This document shows, piece by piece, positions 1 to 8,893 of a stretch of DNA of 64,000 bases. Numbering within the stretch: the first letter of the stretch is position 1; each line of letters starts with the position of its first letter. The position numbers were made by a program, and so were the translations under genes. The stretch covers positions 62,001 through 126,000 of the forward strand of contig JANWWS010000013.1 in assembly GCA_025055765.1 (NCBI GenBank). Reading direction: 5' to 3'. This DNA is from Leptospiraceae bacterium. Lineage in GTDB: Bacteria; Spirochaetota; Leptospiria; Turneriellales; Turneriellaceae. Below the pieces are notes generated by a model, which searched no databases, was not told the DNA's origin, and saw only the letters and a list, made by a program, of their open reading frames with translations.

Positions 1-1
1 C

Positions 2-901
2 GTTCTACCCCCCGGATTTTCAGCGGAACACCTAGGTGTGGCCGATTGGTATCTTTGGGATAACTTTTGGGCCCTGGGCGGTCTAAAAGAAATAGCAGAT
101 CTACCTCTAAAGAAAAAGACTTCCATCCACGAAATATACGCAAAACTCAGCTCTCAACTAAAATTATACTTGCAGGATTACGATTACTACCCCGCTGCGT
201 TGGGCCGAGGTAAGGACCCGGGAATGATCGGTTCCTTAAGCGCCCTATACCCCCTTATGTTGACAGAATTTATGGATTTGCGCATGGCCCATACCCTTGA
301 TATTATTCGCCAAAATTACTTTTTTCGAGGTGGCTTTTTTCAAGAAAATATCCATTCAGGTATCAATCCTTATTTAACCTTTCAAGTTGCCGAAAGCTAT
401 CTTTACCTTGGCCAGGCCGAGGAGGCATGGAGTATCGTTAAAAAAATTCTACCTTGGGCACAAAAAGCCTACACCTTCCCAGAAGCCGTCCACCCAAAAA
501 CGAAAGGGGGTTGTATGGGCGATGGATTTCACGGCTGGGCTTATGCTGAAGTAGTTAGCTATTTTCACAACATATTGTACCGAGAAACCCACCTTGGTCC
601 CCTCTTTTTAGGAGGACTGCCGACCTCATGGCTAAAAAAGGGATTCGAGGCAAGAAATCTTCCCACCTCAAAAGGTAGGATTTCGCTTTCTTGCCGAGAG
701 CAAGAAATCACGATTACAGGATTAAGGGAAGAACCAATTTTTTTACGCATTCCAAGAGGCTGTCGATTTATGCCAATAGACGGCATCCCCAAAAAATGGC
801 AAGCAGTACCATTCCAATCCTTTAATTGGCCTAAGCCAATAGATGGACTTATCATAAAAGTCACCCCAGTAAAAGATACGGTACGCTTTAAGGTCATCTA
901 G
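2..901 (+). CDS. Six-hairpin glycosidase-like protein, C-terminal part (truncated by window edge)
   Basis: The frame is open from the first bases of the window, and the segment LPPGFSAEHLGVADW upstream of the first GTG (position 38) fits the protein, so this is the end of a longer gene. The remaining ~299 residues contain YWDNFWALGGL-like aromatic motifs (YLWDNFWALGGL), a helical region with GHGW-like FHGWAYAEVV, and a small C-terminal beta region. This is the style of alpha/alpha six-hairpin glycoside hydrolases. Substrate and localisation cannot be told from the fragment. The stop overlaps the opposing lipoprotein gene by 8 bases. Family call is by motif impression only. Confidence 0.6.
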   Translation, partial: VLPPGFSAEHLGVADWYLWDNFWALGGLKEIADLPLKKKTSIHEIYAKLSSQLKLYLQDYDYYPAALGRGKDPGMIGSLSALYPLMLTEFMDLRMAHTLDIIRQNYFFRGGFFQENIHSGINPYLTFQVAESYLYLGQAEEAWSIVKKILPWAQKAYTFPEAVHPKTKGGCMGDGFHGWAYAEVVSYFHNILYRETHLGPLFLGGLPTSWLKKGFEARNLPTSKGRISLSCREQEITITGLREEPIFLRIPRGCRFMPIDGIPKKWQAVPFQSFNWPKPIDGLIIKVTPVKDTVRFKVI

Positions 902-1184
902 TTACTTTTTCAAAAAGAGAACTGTAGAGTTCTGGATAAATTTTTCTTAAACTAAATAGAGCATCCTCTGGCTCAAAAGAAAATTCGCGCACCACCATAA
1001 TAAAAATTTCTTTATTCGAGGGGACACTCTTTGCATAAAGATGATAGTCGAGTCGTCTCTCACTAAAGAGCTGTAAGATGTCATCGACCTGCTTCTTTGT
1101 GAGCAGCTGGCCTGGCCTTTGGGGAGAACAAGCATACCATACTAATAGGGTAACCATAATCCCCCAAAAAATTTTAGTGCGCAT
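894..1184 (-). CDS. Small putative lipoprotein
   Basis: A 96-residue protein with an N-terminal hydrophobic stretch ending in a lipobox-like LVWYAC (Cys near residue 19), which predicts lipidation and attachment to a membrane. The mature part is charged, with no motif I recognise. Its start overlaps the end of the upstream large CHAT-like gene by 11 bases, so it is the last gene of the leftward operon that begins with the outer-membrane barrel at 5080. Function unknown; it may be an accessory lipoprotein of that operon. Confidence 0.6.
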   Translation of the reverse strand: MRTKIFWGIMVTLLVWYACSPQRPGQLLTKKQVDDILQLFSERRLDYHLYAKSVPSNKEIFIMVVREFSFEPEDALFSLRKIYPELYSSLFEKVTR

Positions 1185-3411
1185 AAATCACAAAGGCAGG
1201 AAAGGCATCCGATGTGGCAACTGTTTTGCGCCAGCGCTCTCGGCTTTCTTTAAATGCCGACACAAAGGGAATTTTCTTTCTCGACATGCGAAAAAAAAGA
1301 TCATAAAAAAAGGAGACATAAAACTGCTCAGGATAAGCTGCCTCAGGCAAAATCAAAAATTTCATTCCAGTGCTCTCAGCTAAACGAAAAAGAGGTTCGT
1401 AGAGAAATGGCGCTTGTTCTTCATCAAAGACCATTCCCTCAATGTTGGGGGCTAGGCGTATCTCCTGGGCCCTAAACACTTCTTGCCCAGAAACTTTTAA
1501 TATTAAGTCTTTTTCATCATTCACCCAGCTTCCCTGCAGAAAAAACATAAGCATTTGTTGCTTACCTTTAGCCATAATTTCTTCCATAATATCGGGATGG
1601 GAGGGCGAAAGCAAAGTGTGGGCAGGAAAAGCAGAAAAAATATCTTCTAATTTTTCTTCTTGCTTTTTGAGAAAGCCTCTTGAGGCAGAAATGCCTATTC
1701 CATGATAACTTTGTGTATTACACAGGGCACACGACCTGACACGGCGTATTTGCCGCATCATTACAAGAGAGCTTTCTGGCAAATATTTTTCCCAATTTCT
1801 TTGATGAGCCTCTCCAAAAAGGTTTAATCTTAAGGTATCCATACCAACGAAAAGCCGTTTCCATTTATCAAAAATGAGCTTATTTTCAAGTACACCAGGT
1901 CTTTTCTCAAAAAGTTGCTCTTCTTCTAAGAATTGCATATAAACGTAAAAAGGACTTTCATAGACAGAAAGACAAGGCTCTCGGCATTCGTAAGATGTAA
2001 AAGAAAAGTCAGAAAACCTAACCTTTTCACGCAAGAGATAGTACTTAGTAAAAAAATAAAGAGGATTACTTTCGTCAAGCGGCAAGGACAAGGCATTTTT
2101 CTCAAGAGCATAGCGAAAATCAAGAAGCTCCATGACGTGAGGCACCCCCAGTGATTTTCTCTTCATCAGAAGCCTTTGCTCAAATAAGAACCAAGGACAA
2201 CTAGGTCTTTCTTGAAACACCAAGGAAAAGGACCAATCAGGTAAAAAAGTTTTGGACACCTCTTTTTCTGAAAAACAACTTTTGTCAAATTTCCAGAAAA
2301 GAGAGAGCTCGGCCTTGGCGTTTTCGAGTTCTTTTGTTTTTAAATCCTCTATAGCTTCAGAAAAAGCAAGATAGCTTAGCTGTCTTTGAGACAAAGCTTT
2401 TGCTTCTGGGTCTGACAAAACCATAGCCAGTTCTCGTCCAAGCCTTGCTTGGTTTAGCAAAAAGCTCGCACGCACTTCGCCTGGTATATTTTTTTTCTGA
2501 AAATAATTCTCAATTCGTCCCCAAAGCAAATCAAATCTCTCTTTTGCTTCTTGAGCTTTTCCTAGGCTTAGTAAGAGCCGAATGGCCAAAAATTCCATTT
2601 CATAATAAACATAAAATTCAGCAAGATCGGCATAATCTTTAACTGGCTGTGATACAAGTTTAAGAGCCTTGTACCAGCTACCGAAAAGGACGTAGTATCG
2701 CGCAAGAGCAAGTGGGTGTATGTCACGAGCCCAGATTTTAGCATAATCTTGAAAGACAAGATAGGCCGAGCTTATATCCCCCCTTTGCAAAAAAAGCCGG
2801 ATTAGCCTACGCCGATAAAGTCGATCCGCAAAATCCTCCCCTTTATTTTTAGGTGGCGTTAAAGACAAAGCCATAGAAGCATCCATAAGGGAAACTAACC
2901 CTGCGTATTCTTGTTCTATGGAGGGAAGGTAGGCTATAGATTCCCGGTAAATTCGGCGACATTCTTTTTGCTGCAAATTTAGTTTGTCTTCTTCTCCCAC
3001 AAGAAAATAAAATTCCTCTTTTAAAAAATTGTGTTTTAGTCTTTGTCTTAGGTATTCTTGATAGGTTTTTTGCTGTTGGGAAGTTAAACCTCGGAATTCC
3101 TCCGGGGTAGGTAGGTATCTTTTGAGCCCATATTTGCCACGTTCCACCCCCCAAGCAACGAGAAGGGCCCTCTCAGCCCGATTCAATTCTTTTTCGCTTT
3201 CTCGAAAAAGTCCCATTTCCATAAATTTTTCTGCAAGAATATGGTGCCTCTCGACTTCGTGGTAGGGACCCTCTCCAAAAAAAGGGAGATTTTGCCCAAA
3301 GAAAACCTCACCTAGTTCAATAAGTCCTTCGGGCAAAATGATTTTCTTTTCCTGGGCAGGGACAATACTCAAAAATGCAGTGAGAAAAGAAAACCGAGTA
3401 ATTAGGCGCAA
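1174..3411 (-). CDS. Exported helical-repeat (TPR-like) protein with degenerate CHAT domain
   Basis: A 745-residue protein with a signal peptide (residues 1-19, ending SIVPAQ). Residues ~50-400 are amphipathic helical repeats with TPR-like spacing. The last ~190 residues follow the order of a CHAT (caspase HetF-associated with TPRs) domain: a hydrophobic strand MLMFFLQGSW, then SGQEVFRAQEIRL, a helix-strand segment FLILPEAAYP, and a closing FPAFVIYAH like the WAxFVLYG end of CHAT. The catalytic His-Gly is replaced (Leu-Gln-Gly) and there is no Cys where the SAC motif should be (MVFDEE), so it is probably proteolytically dead. It lies 3 bases after the DctP-like gene in one operon. The CHAT assignment is an inference from residue patterns. 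Confidence 0.6.
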   Translation of the reverse strand: MRLITRFSFLTAFLSIVPAQEKKIILPEGLIELGEVFFGQNLPFFGEGPYHEVERHHILAEKFMEMGLFRESEKELNRAERALLVAWGVERGKYGLKRYLPTPEEFRGLTSQQQKTYQEYLRQRLKHNFLKEEFYFLVGEEDKLNLQQKECRRIYRESIAYLPSIEQEYAGLVSLMDASMALSLTPPKNKGEDFADRLYRRRLIRLFLQRGDISSAYLVFQDYAKIWARDIHPLALARYYVLFGSWYKALKLVSQPVKDYADLAEFYVYYEMEFLAIRLLLSLGKAQEAKERFDLLWGRIENYFQKKNIPGEVRASFLLNQARLGRELAMVLSDPEAKALSQRQLSYLAFSEAIEDLKTKELENAKAELSLFWKFDKSCFSEKEVSKTFLPDWSFSLVFQERPSCPWFLFEQRLLMKRKSLGVPHVMELLDFRYALEKNALSLPLDESNPLYFFTKYYLLREKVRFSDFSFTSYECREPCLSVYESPFYVYMQFLEEEQLFEKRPGVLENKLIFDKWKRLFVGMDTLRLNLFGEAHQRNWEKYLPESSLVMMRQIRRVRSCALCNTQSYHGIGISASRGFLKKQEEKLEDIFSAFPAHTLLSPSHPDIMEEIMAKGKQQMLMFFLQGSWVNDEKDLILKVSGQEVFRAQEIRLAPNIEGMVFDEEQAPFLYEPLFRLAESTGMKFLILPEAAYPEQFYVSFFYDLFFRMSRKKIPFVSAFKESRERWRKTVATSDAFPAFVIYAH

Positions 3412-3414
3412 GTG

Positions 3415-4389
3415 TTATTTTACTTTATCGCGCGCTTTGCGCGCCTTTTCTAAAAGCTCTCGGGAAAAGAGCTTGCCAGCAAGTTTTTCCTGCACCCTTA
3501 GGGCTGCTTCTCGCAACTTCCTAACCTCAGAGGAAGGTACTTCCACCATCTGAAGACCACTTTTTTCTAGACTCTGAAGACCTTTTTCGTTTTCACGGCG
3601 CAACTCATTTATTAGCTCACGGGAATTTTCCCGAACTACATTCAAGAGAATTTTCTGATGTTCCGCGTTAAGGGAAGAAAACCTCTGAGAATTTATCAAG
3701 GTAGCCCCTGTTCCCACAGCTAACCTCACCTTGGAATAGTAGCGTACACTGCGAAACCATTGCAAACCTATGGCTCCCATGGGCGGAGCATAAACAGCAT
3801 CTAGTCCCCCCGTTTCGAGCTGGGGCAAAACCGACTCAAAACCTAAATAGACAGGTACGAGTCCAAACTCCATGAGCATGGTTTTTACTAGCTCGTCACC
3901 TTTGGGGGCCCAAATTTTCACACCTTGCATGTCCTCAATGGTGCGAATTGGTTTTTTGCTAAATAGATACACAAAGCCTGACTCACCCCATGCAGCCAAA
4001 AGAAGACCTTTTTCAGCAAATTTCTTTTCATAATCGGGAAAGAGCTCGGCTGTCACAGCATCGATTTGCCTTTCGTTATCAAAAAAGAAAGGCAATTCGA
4101 GAATGCGTACATCCCCCACAACCTGGCCAAGCTCAATGCCGGTAAACGAGGCCATGTCTAAAAGACCACGACGGAGCTTGTCCATCATGGCCTTTTCATC
4201 ACCCGCCACACCCCCATAGAAGACCCTGAGCTTTAGAGCCCCCTTGCTTTGGCTTTCTATCTCCCTCTGCATTTTTTTTACAGAAAGTCCCCAGCTAGAC
4301 CCTTCTGGGGCAAGTGTGGCGTACTTCCAGATAACCTGGGCATTTAGGGGGAAAAACGAAAGGAAAAGTAAGGTTTTGCCTAAACGCAT
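3415..4389 (-). CDS. TRAP transporter solute-binding protein, DctP family (orphan)
   Basis: A 324-residue protein with a signal peptide (MRLGKTLLFLSFFPLNAQ). The mature part starts VIWKYATLAPEGSSW and has the family landmarks: LRVFYGGVAGDEKAMMDKLRRG, the hinge-region GVKIWAPKGDELVK, and LETGGLDAVYAPP. TRAP receptors bind organic acids or related ligands in the periplasm and hand them to DctQ/DctM membrane proteins, neither of which is in this window. The ATG at 4389 was preferred to a longer frame from 4446 because it gives a clean signal peptide and removes a 50-base overlap with the preceding barrel gene. The ligand is unknown. An Arg near residue 150 of the family normally binds a carboxylate; I could not assign it firmly. 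Confidence 0.85.
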   Translation of the reverse strand: MRLGKTLLFLSFFPLNAQVIWKYATLAPEGSSWGLSVKKMQREIESQSKGALKLRVFYGGVAGDEKAMMDKLRRGLLDMASFTGIELGQVVGDVRILELPFFFDNERQIDAVTAELFPDYEKKFAEKGLLLAAWGESGFVYLFSKKPIRTIEDMQGVKIWAPKGDELVKTMLMEFGLVPVYLGFESVLPQLETGGLDAVYAPPMGAIGLQWFRSVRYYSKVRLAVGTGATLINSQRFSSLNAEHQKILLNVVRENSRELINELRRENEKGLQSLEKSGLQMVEVPSSEVRKLREAALRVQEKLAGKLFSRELLEKARKARDKVK

Positions 4390-4396
4390 AACGCGT

Positions 4397-5080
4397 TTAG
4401 TAGGAACTGGCAAGTCCAAAACTATACCGAATGCCAATACGGGCAAGCCAGCCCGGGTAGTCAGCTGCTTTTTCCCCCTGGATATCGGGTTTTAAATTTG
4501 CCCCACGGTAGCCACCTTCCAGTAGGACCTCCACAGCCGAGGTGGGATCGAGGGTGATGGAGGTACCCACAACAGCTTGGTAGCTAAGACCATTTAGGCC
4601 ATATTTTTGCTTTGTGGTTGTCGTACCCGAAGACCCGGGAATAGTGCTTGTTTGGGTAGTTTCCCTTTGCACCTCTCCCACGGTGTAACCAATACCCACA
4701 GTTACATAGGGCTGAAAGGGCGGTTTTTCCCCCATGCCAAGCTCCCCCATGGGCAAAAAGAGTCTTGCGTTTATTAAAATAGGTATAAGATAGGTTACAA
4801 TTTCGTATTTTATTTCATAGCCTTGCATGGGCGCACTGCCTGAATGCGAAAACCGAGCCAAGCCAAGCTCCGGTGCTACGGCTAGGAGTTTATCTACCAT
4901 TAAGTTATAAGATAAAGCCCCGTCAAAACCTGTCTTCCATTCCGTTTTTTCCTCATAAGTCGTAAAATCAGATACCTTTACCTTCTGCCGCAGACCTGCT
5001 GCCCCTATCTTAATATCAAGGCTATCCGCCCAAATAGCTGCCCCAAAGAGCACACTTAACAAAATCCCAATGGCGCGCAT
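4397..5080 (-). CDS. Outer-membrane beta-barrel protein (OmpW/OmpA-barrel type)
   Basis: A 227-residue protein with a signal peptide (MRAIGILLSVLFGAAIWA) followed by alternating hydrophobic/polar strands such as FQPYVTVGIGYTVGEVQ, YQAVVGTSITLDP and the aromatic C-terminal strand WLARIGIRYSFGL, typical of small (about 8-stranded) outer-membrane barrels. The ATG at 5080 is chosen because AGGAGG lies just upstream at 5085-5090; a longer frame from 5137 would bury the signal peptide. It is the first gene of the operon with the DctP receptor, the CHAT-like protein and a lipoprotein. Barrel subtype is not certain. Confidence 0.75.
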   Translation of the reverse strand: MRAIGILLSVLFGAAIWADSLDIKIGAAGLRQKVKVSDFTTYEEKTEWKTGFDGALSYNLMVDKLLAVAPELGLARFSHSGSAPMQGYEIKYEIVTYLIPILINARLFLPMGELGMGEKPPFQPYVTVGIGYTVGEVQRETTQTSTIPGSSGTTTTKQKYGLNGLSYQAVVGTSITLDPTSAVEVLLEGGYRGANLKPDIQGEKAADYPGWLARIGIRYSFGLASSY

Positions 5081-5245
5081 ACTACCTCCTCTCAATTTTG
5101 TCACAAGCCAGGACCACACCTGGTTTTCCTCTCCCAACCTCAGGAGGCTTTAACTGCGGCAAGCTTTTTTAAGAGATACTCTCAACTCATTTAGAAAAAA
5201 GGATTTACACGCAAGGAGCTTAGCTTAGCTTACCTAATTAGTAAA

Positions 5246-6583
5246 ATGGTACAAAAAAGCGGCTTTTGCGCCCTTCTTCTATTTTTGCCTTCGTTTGTCT
5301 ATTCGTGGCAAGAACATGGTCTTGGAATATACCTTTCCTTAGAAAAATCAAATTATTTAAACCAACAAAAGGCGGTGGTGGCAAACGAGCTTTCGACTTT
5401 TTTGACAGAGAGCGAAGGAGAGCTTGAGCTCTTTTTAGAAGAGCTAGAGAAAAAAACAAAAGAGCTTTTCCCCCATTACCCCCCACGACCAGAAGAGCTT
5501 GCTTTTCGGCGCAAAGCCTCCTCGGGTATCGTCCAGCGTTTTGCTCATGCCATCCGCATAAATCCTGAACTACCCCTTGTGCTTTATAGGCAGGCACATC
5601 CAAAGACACCGTGCGGCAAACACCCCCCTTATCGAAAACCATCTGTTTTTGGGGTGGATTTTTTAAAAAACTACCGCTACTGCAGACTCAAGGTAGGAGA
5701 GAGGATATCCCCTCTTGAGGTCCTGGTGGCGGCCAGCGATGAACCAGATCATGGTCTTGACATTGGCCTTTTTGAAGACAATGGTTCCCGTCACTCCCGC
5801 CTTTACGGATTCGGTCCCCAGCCCTTTGGCGACCCACGGCTCATTTATTCAAGCCAAGCTCCCTTCCATATGGGCTTTTATCATGAAGCGCGCCTAGTCT
5901 TTTGGGCAGCCCCATTCTTAAAAAAAACCTATCCCGAGGTGCGGATATTCCAATTTCGAGAACTTTCCCGTTTTGCCTTTCGCCAAAAAAATCCCTATTG
6001 GGGATACCGCTTTCTAGGGTGGGCCCTTCATTACCTTACCGATCTAACCCAGCCCTACCATGCCACCGTCCTGCCGGGGGTTAGCCTGTGGCGGATGCTA
6101 TGGATCAATTTTCTTGCCCTTCTTGGTTTTCCTCGTGCCAAAGAAGAAGCCATCAATCTTGTCTCTAACCGACATACCGCCCTAGAAGAGTACCAGTGGC
6201 GAGTACAGAAAGAACTTTTAGAAAAGGCCCAGTATGACCACATTTTAATAAAAGCATTTGCCGCAAAAGAATTTCGTCATCCCTTAGCTTACTTTCCCTA
6301 CTATCCTTCCCAAGTGGTAGCCAAAGAAGCCTGGCAAAGATCATCTATACTAGACAACCTGCTTGTCGAGGCCTTTCCTCAATCCTATGTCTTAGATCCT
6401 TCGTTTTCCTATACTGACGAAAATAAAGCCCTCCTCATGAAGACAATAGTGGAACTTGGCAGGATTCATGAAAGAGAAAAACTAGATGAGGAACTCGTAT
6501 ATCTTTTTGAAAATTTTGGGGCCCACAGCCGCTTTTTCGTGGAAAGCGCCTTACAAGAGTTTTTTCGGGAAAACGCTTTATAG
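5246..6583 (+). CDS. Secreted zinc phospholipase C / P1-nuclease-like protein
   Basis: A 445-residue protein with a signal peptide ending at SFVYS, so the mature chain would begin with Trp (WQEHG), as in zinc-dependent phospholipase C and S1/P1 nucleases, where the N-terminal Trp ligates zinc. Further likely ligands are in EPDHGLD (near residue 167) and in the helix LGWALHYLTDLTQPYHA (near residues 257-275), which matches the family HxxxD...H signature. It would act outside the cytoplasm on phospholipids or nucleic acids; which one cannot be told. It diverges from the barrel operon across a 165-base spacer. There is no Shine-Dalgarno before the ATG. The mature chain is longer than classical family members. 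Confidence 0.7.
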   Translation: MVQKSGFCALLLFLPSFVYSWQEHGLGIYLSLEKSNYLNQQKAVVANELSTFLTESEGELELFLEELEKKTKELFPHYPPRPEELAFRRKASSGIVQRFAHAIRINPELPLVLYRQAHPKTPCGKHPPYRKPSVFGVDFLKNYRYCRLKVGERISPLEVLVAASDEPDHGLDIGLFEDNGSRHSRLYGFGPQPFGDPRLIYSSQAPFHMGFYHEARLVFWAAPFLKKTYPEVRIFQFRELSRFAFRQKNPYWGYRFLGWALHYLTDLTQPYHATVLPGVSLWRMLWINFLALLGFPRAKEEAINLVSNRHTALEEYQWRVQKELLEKAQYDHILIKAFAAKEFRHPLAYFPYYPSQVVAKEAWQRSSILDNLLVEAFPQSYVLDPSFSYTDENKALLMKTIVELGRIHEREKLDEELVYLFENFGAHSRFFVESALQEFFRENAL

Positions 6584-6623
6584 GCCGTCTGCTTTTTTTG
6601 GGTTGCCCTAAACGGGGTTTACT

Positions 6624-7592
6624 TTGCTTTTAACAGAGGATTTATTTGCCCAATTTAACAAAGCTTTGGATCAAGAGCTCCACGACATTATTGGCGAGGA
6701 TTTACCCATCTTAGCTAAGATAAAGACATATGTTATGGAAAGCGGGGGAAAAAGGGTAAGGCCCCAGCTTCTTTTACTTTTTGCAAGCCACTTTGGGGTC
6801 TATGATGCCAACGCGGTCGCCCTAGCAGCTATAACCGAAATTATCCATGCGGCAAGTCTCTTACACGATGATGTGATTGACAATGCCCAGGATAGAAGGG
6901 GAAAACCTGCGGGACGCATCTTATTTGGCAACAGGCAGGTAATCTTAGCTGGGGATTATCTTTTGGCCTGTGGTATTTGGAGGCTAAACCGCTTTGAGAA
7001 TCAAAGACTTATGGATGTCTTCACGCGGGTGATAAAAGAACTCGCTGTGGCAGAACTTTTACAAATGGAATACGAACAAAATCCCCAAATAACTCCTGAA
7101 ATTTATTATAGAATTATTTACGGAAAAACAGCCATACTTTTTGAAGCAGCTACCTTGAGTGCCGGGATTTACGCAGGGCAAGTAAACCTAGATGCTTTAG
7201 AAAAAATTGGGCGCGACATCGGCTTTTTATTTCAAATACGAGACGATATTCTCGATTACTTTGGCGCCCATCTCTTAAACAAGACACCATTTCAAGACTA
7301 TGAAAATGGGCTCTTTACTTACCCAGTGATTGAACTCTTGAACCGGGCGGAGGAAAAAACGCGTCAAGAGCTCCTGCATTTTATGACCCTGCCATGGGAA
7401 AAACGCAAAGATAAAAGGGTACAGCGCGAATTTCTGTTGTTTTTAGAGCGCCATCAGATTAAAGAAATTTCTATTTATAAAATTGAAAGCCTTTACCAAA
7501 GTATACTGCAAGAATTAAAAAACTTTCAGGAAGACGAATATATCAGGCTAATAAAAGCTCAACTGGCCAAACTCTGTCAACTAGCTATCTAA
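6624..7592 (+). CDS. Polyprenyl diphosphate synthase (IspB-like)
   Basis: A 322-residue trans-prenyltransferase that would condense IPP units onto an allylic diphosphate to make the quinone side chain. The first aspartate-rich motif is LLHDDVIDNAQDRRG, preceded by GGKRVRPQ (IPP-binding Arg/Lys), and the second is IRDDILDYFG. The usual EGKxTLP lysine after the second motif is replaced by Leu (YENGLFTYP), which is unusual. The start is a TTG at 6624, because a stop lies just upstream in frame and no ATG is available; the GGGG before it is a weak ribosome site. The gene follows the phospholipase-like gene by 40 bases and overlaps the end of purB. Confidence 0.85.
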   Translation: MLLTEDLFAQFNKALDQELHDIIGEDLPILAKIKTYVMESGGKRVRPQLLLLFASHFGVYDANAVALAAITEIIHAASLLHDDVIDNAQDRRGKPAGRILFGNRQVILAGDYLLACGIWRLNRFENQRLMDVFTRVIKELAVAELLQMEYEQNPQITPEIYYRIIYGKTAILFEAATLSAGIYAGQVNLDALEKIGRDIGFLFQIRDDILDYFGAHLLNKTPFQDYENGLFTYPVIELLNRAEEKTRQELLHFMTLPWEKRKDKRVQREFLLFLERHQIKEISIYKIESLYQSILQELKNFQEDEYIRLIKAQLAKLCQLAI

Positions 7593-8893
7593 ATAGGTGG
7601 AGGGACTCTTGCAAAAATACGTGGGATTTTTTCCAAAAAAGAGGGTAAATGAAAGACGACATCCCACTCATGGGGGGGTATTTTCTTTAATTCCTCTCTA
7701 TGCATGAGTCTTTCTTTTAGGGAAGGTCCCTCTGGATTTTCCCAAAGGCGCATAGCCTCCTCCTGTACTAGGCGGTAGGCCTCTTCCCTACTTATTTGCA
7801 ATTTTTCTGTAATAAAAAGCAAAGCCCGCGAAGAAAACAAAAGTCCTCCTGTATAATGAATTAACCGCTCGGCTTTTTTTTCATAAACCACAAGATTCTC
7901 GACCACAAAAGCCATTTTTAAAAGAATGTACTCCATAAGACTTGTTGCATCGGGTAACACAATACGCTCGGCGCTTGAGTGAGATATATCTCTTTCATGC
8001 CACAATAGCATATTTTGCCAACCAACTTGCGCATATCCTTGTATGACACGAGCAAGACCACACAGGCGCTCGCACAAGATGGGATTGCGCTTATGAGGCA
8101 TAGCAGAAGACCCCTTTTGTTTTTTTTGGAAAGGCTCCTCTACTTCGCGACTTTCCGTCTTTTGCAAAAGCCGAATCTCTTGCGCCAAATGAGCCACGGA
8201 TGTCGCGGCACTTGCCAGAGAAGCCAAATAATGGGCATGTCTATCTCTTGGAATAACCTGAGTACTCACTGGCTCCACCTTTAAACCAAGTTTTCCTAAG
8301 ACATACTCCTCTAGTTCCAGGGGGATTTGGGAGTAGGTTCCTACGGCACCCGAAATTTTGCCATAGTTCAACTCAAGTCCCGCCTCTTGCACTCGTTTCC
8401 TGGCTCGCCATAGCTCCATATAATGACTTAAAAGTTTAAGGCCTAAGGTAATTGGCTCGGCATGAACCCCATGGGTTCGGCCGACCATGGGTAGTTCCTT
8501 ATACTTGTGGGCTTGGTCATATAAAACCTGCAAGAGCTTGGTAAAGGCCTTTAAGATAAGCTCATTGGCTTCTCGCAACTGCAGTGAGAGCGCGGTATCT
8601 ACGACATCCGATGAGGTGAGACCGTAGTGCACATAGCGCCCACTTGGCCCAATATTTTCCGCCAAATTGGTTAAAAAAGCTAGAACATCATGGTTAAGCT
8701 CAGCCTCAAGCTCCTCAATACGCTTGAGCGAAAAGCTAGCCTTTGCTTTTATTTGCTCGAGCTCTTCTTGGGTAATTTTTCCCTGTTTATGCCAATACTC
8801 ACAGGTATAGATTTCAATGTCTCGCCATATTTCGAACTTTCTCTGGAGAGACCACAATTGCCGCATAGCCTCTGTGCTATATCGCTCAAGCAT
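7589..8893 (-). CDS. purB: Adenylosuccinate lyase
   Basis: A 434-residue enzyme of the fumarase/aspartase superfamily that splits fumarate from SAICAR and from adenylosuccinate in purine synthesis. The signature loop GSSAMPHKRNP is present, as are the catalytic-region motifs HYGLTSSDVVDT and GRTHGVHAEPIT (His acid). RDISHSSAERIVLPD is the conserved C-terminal-domain helix. It is the last gene of the alaS-bpt-pyrC-purB cluster, its ATG lying 8 bases inside the end of pyrC, and its stop shares four bases (CTAA) with the opposing prenyltransferase stop. Confidence 0.97.
   Translation of the reverse strand: MLERYSTEAMRQLWSLQRKFEIWRDIEIYTCEYWHKQGKITQEELEQIKAKASFSLKRIEELEAELNHDVLAFLTNLAENIGPSGRYVHYGLTSSDVVDTALSLQLREANELILKAFTKLLQVLYDQAHKYKELPMVGRTHGVHAEPITLGLKLLSHYMELWRARKRVQEAGLELNYGKISGAVGTYSQIPLELEEYVLGKLGLKVEPVSTQVIPRDRHAHYLASLASAATSVAHLAQEIRLLQKTESREVEEPFQKKQKGSSAMPHKRNPILCERLCGLARVIQGYAQVGWQNMLLWHERDISHSSAERIVLPDATSLMEYILLKMAFVVENLVVYEKKAERLIHYTGGLLFSSRALLFITEKLQISREEAYRLVQEEAMRLWENPEGPSLKERLMHREELKKIPPHEWDVVFHLPSFLEKIPRIFARVPPPI

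Noticed and set aside
3415-4446. Longer DctP frame from 4446
   Set aside because: It would overlap the barrel gene by 50 bases and place extra residues before the signal peptide.
5217-5231. Tandem AGCTT units (three copies) before the phospholipase-like gene
   Set aside because: Only 15 bases; too short to call a repeat element or binding site without comparison.
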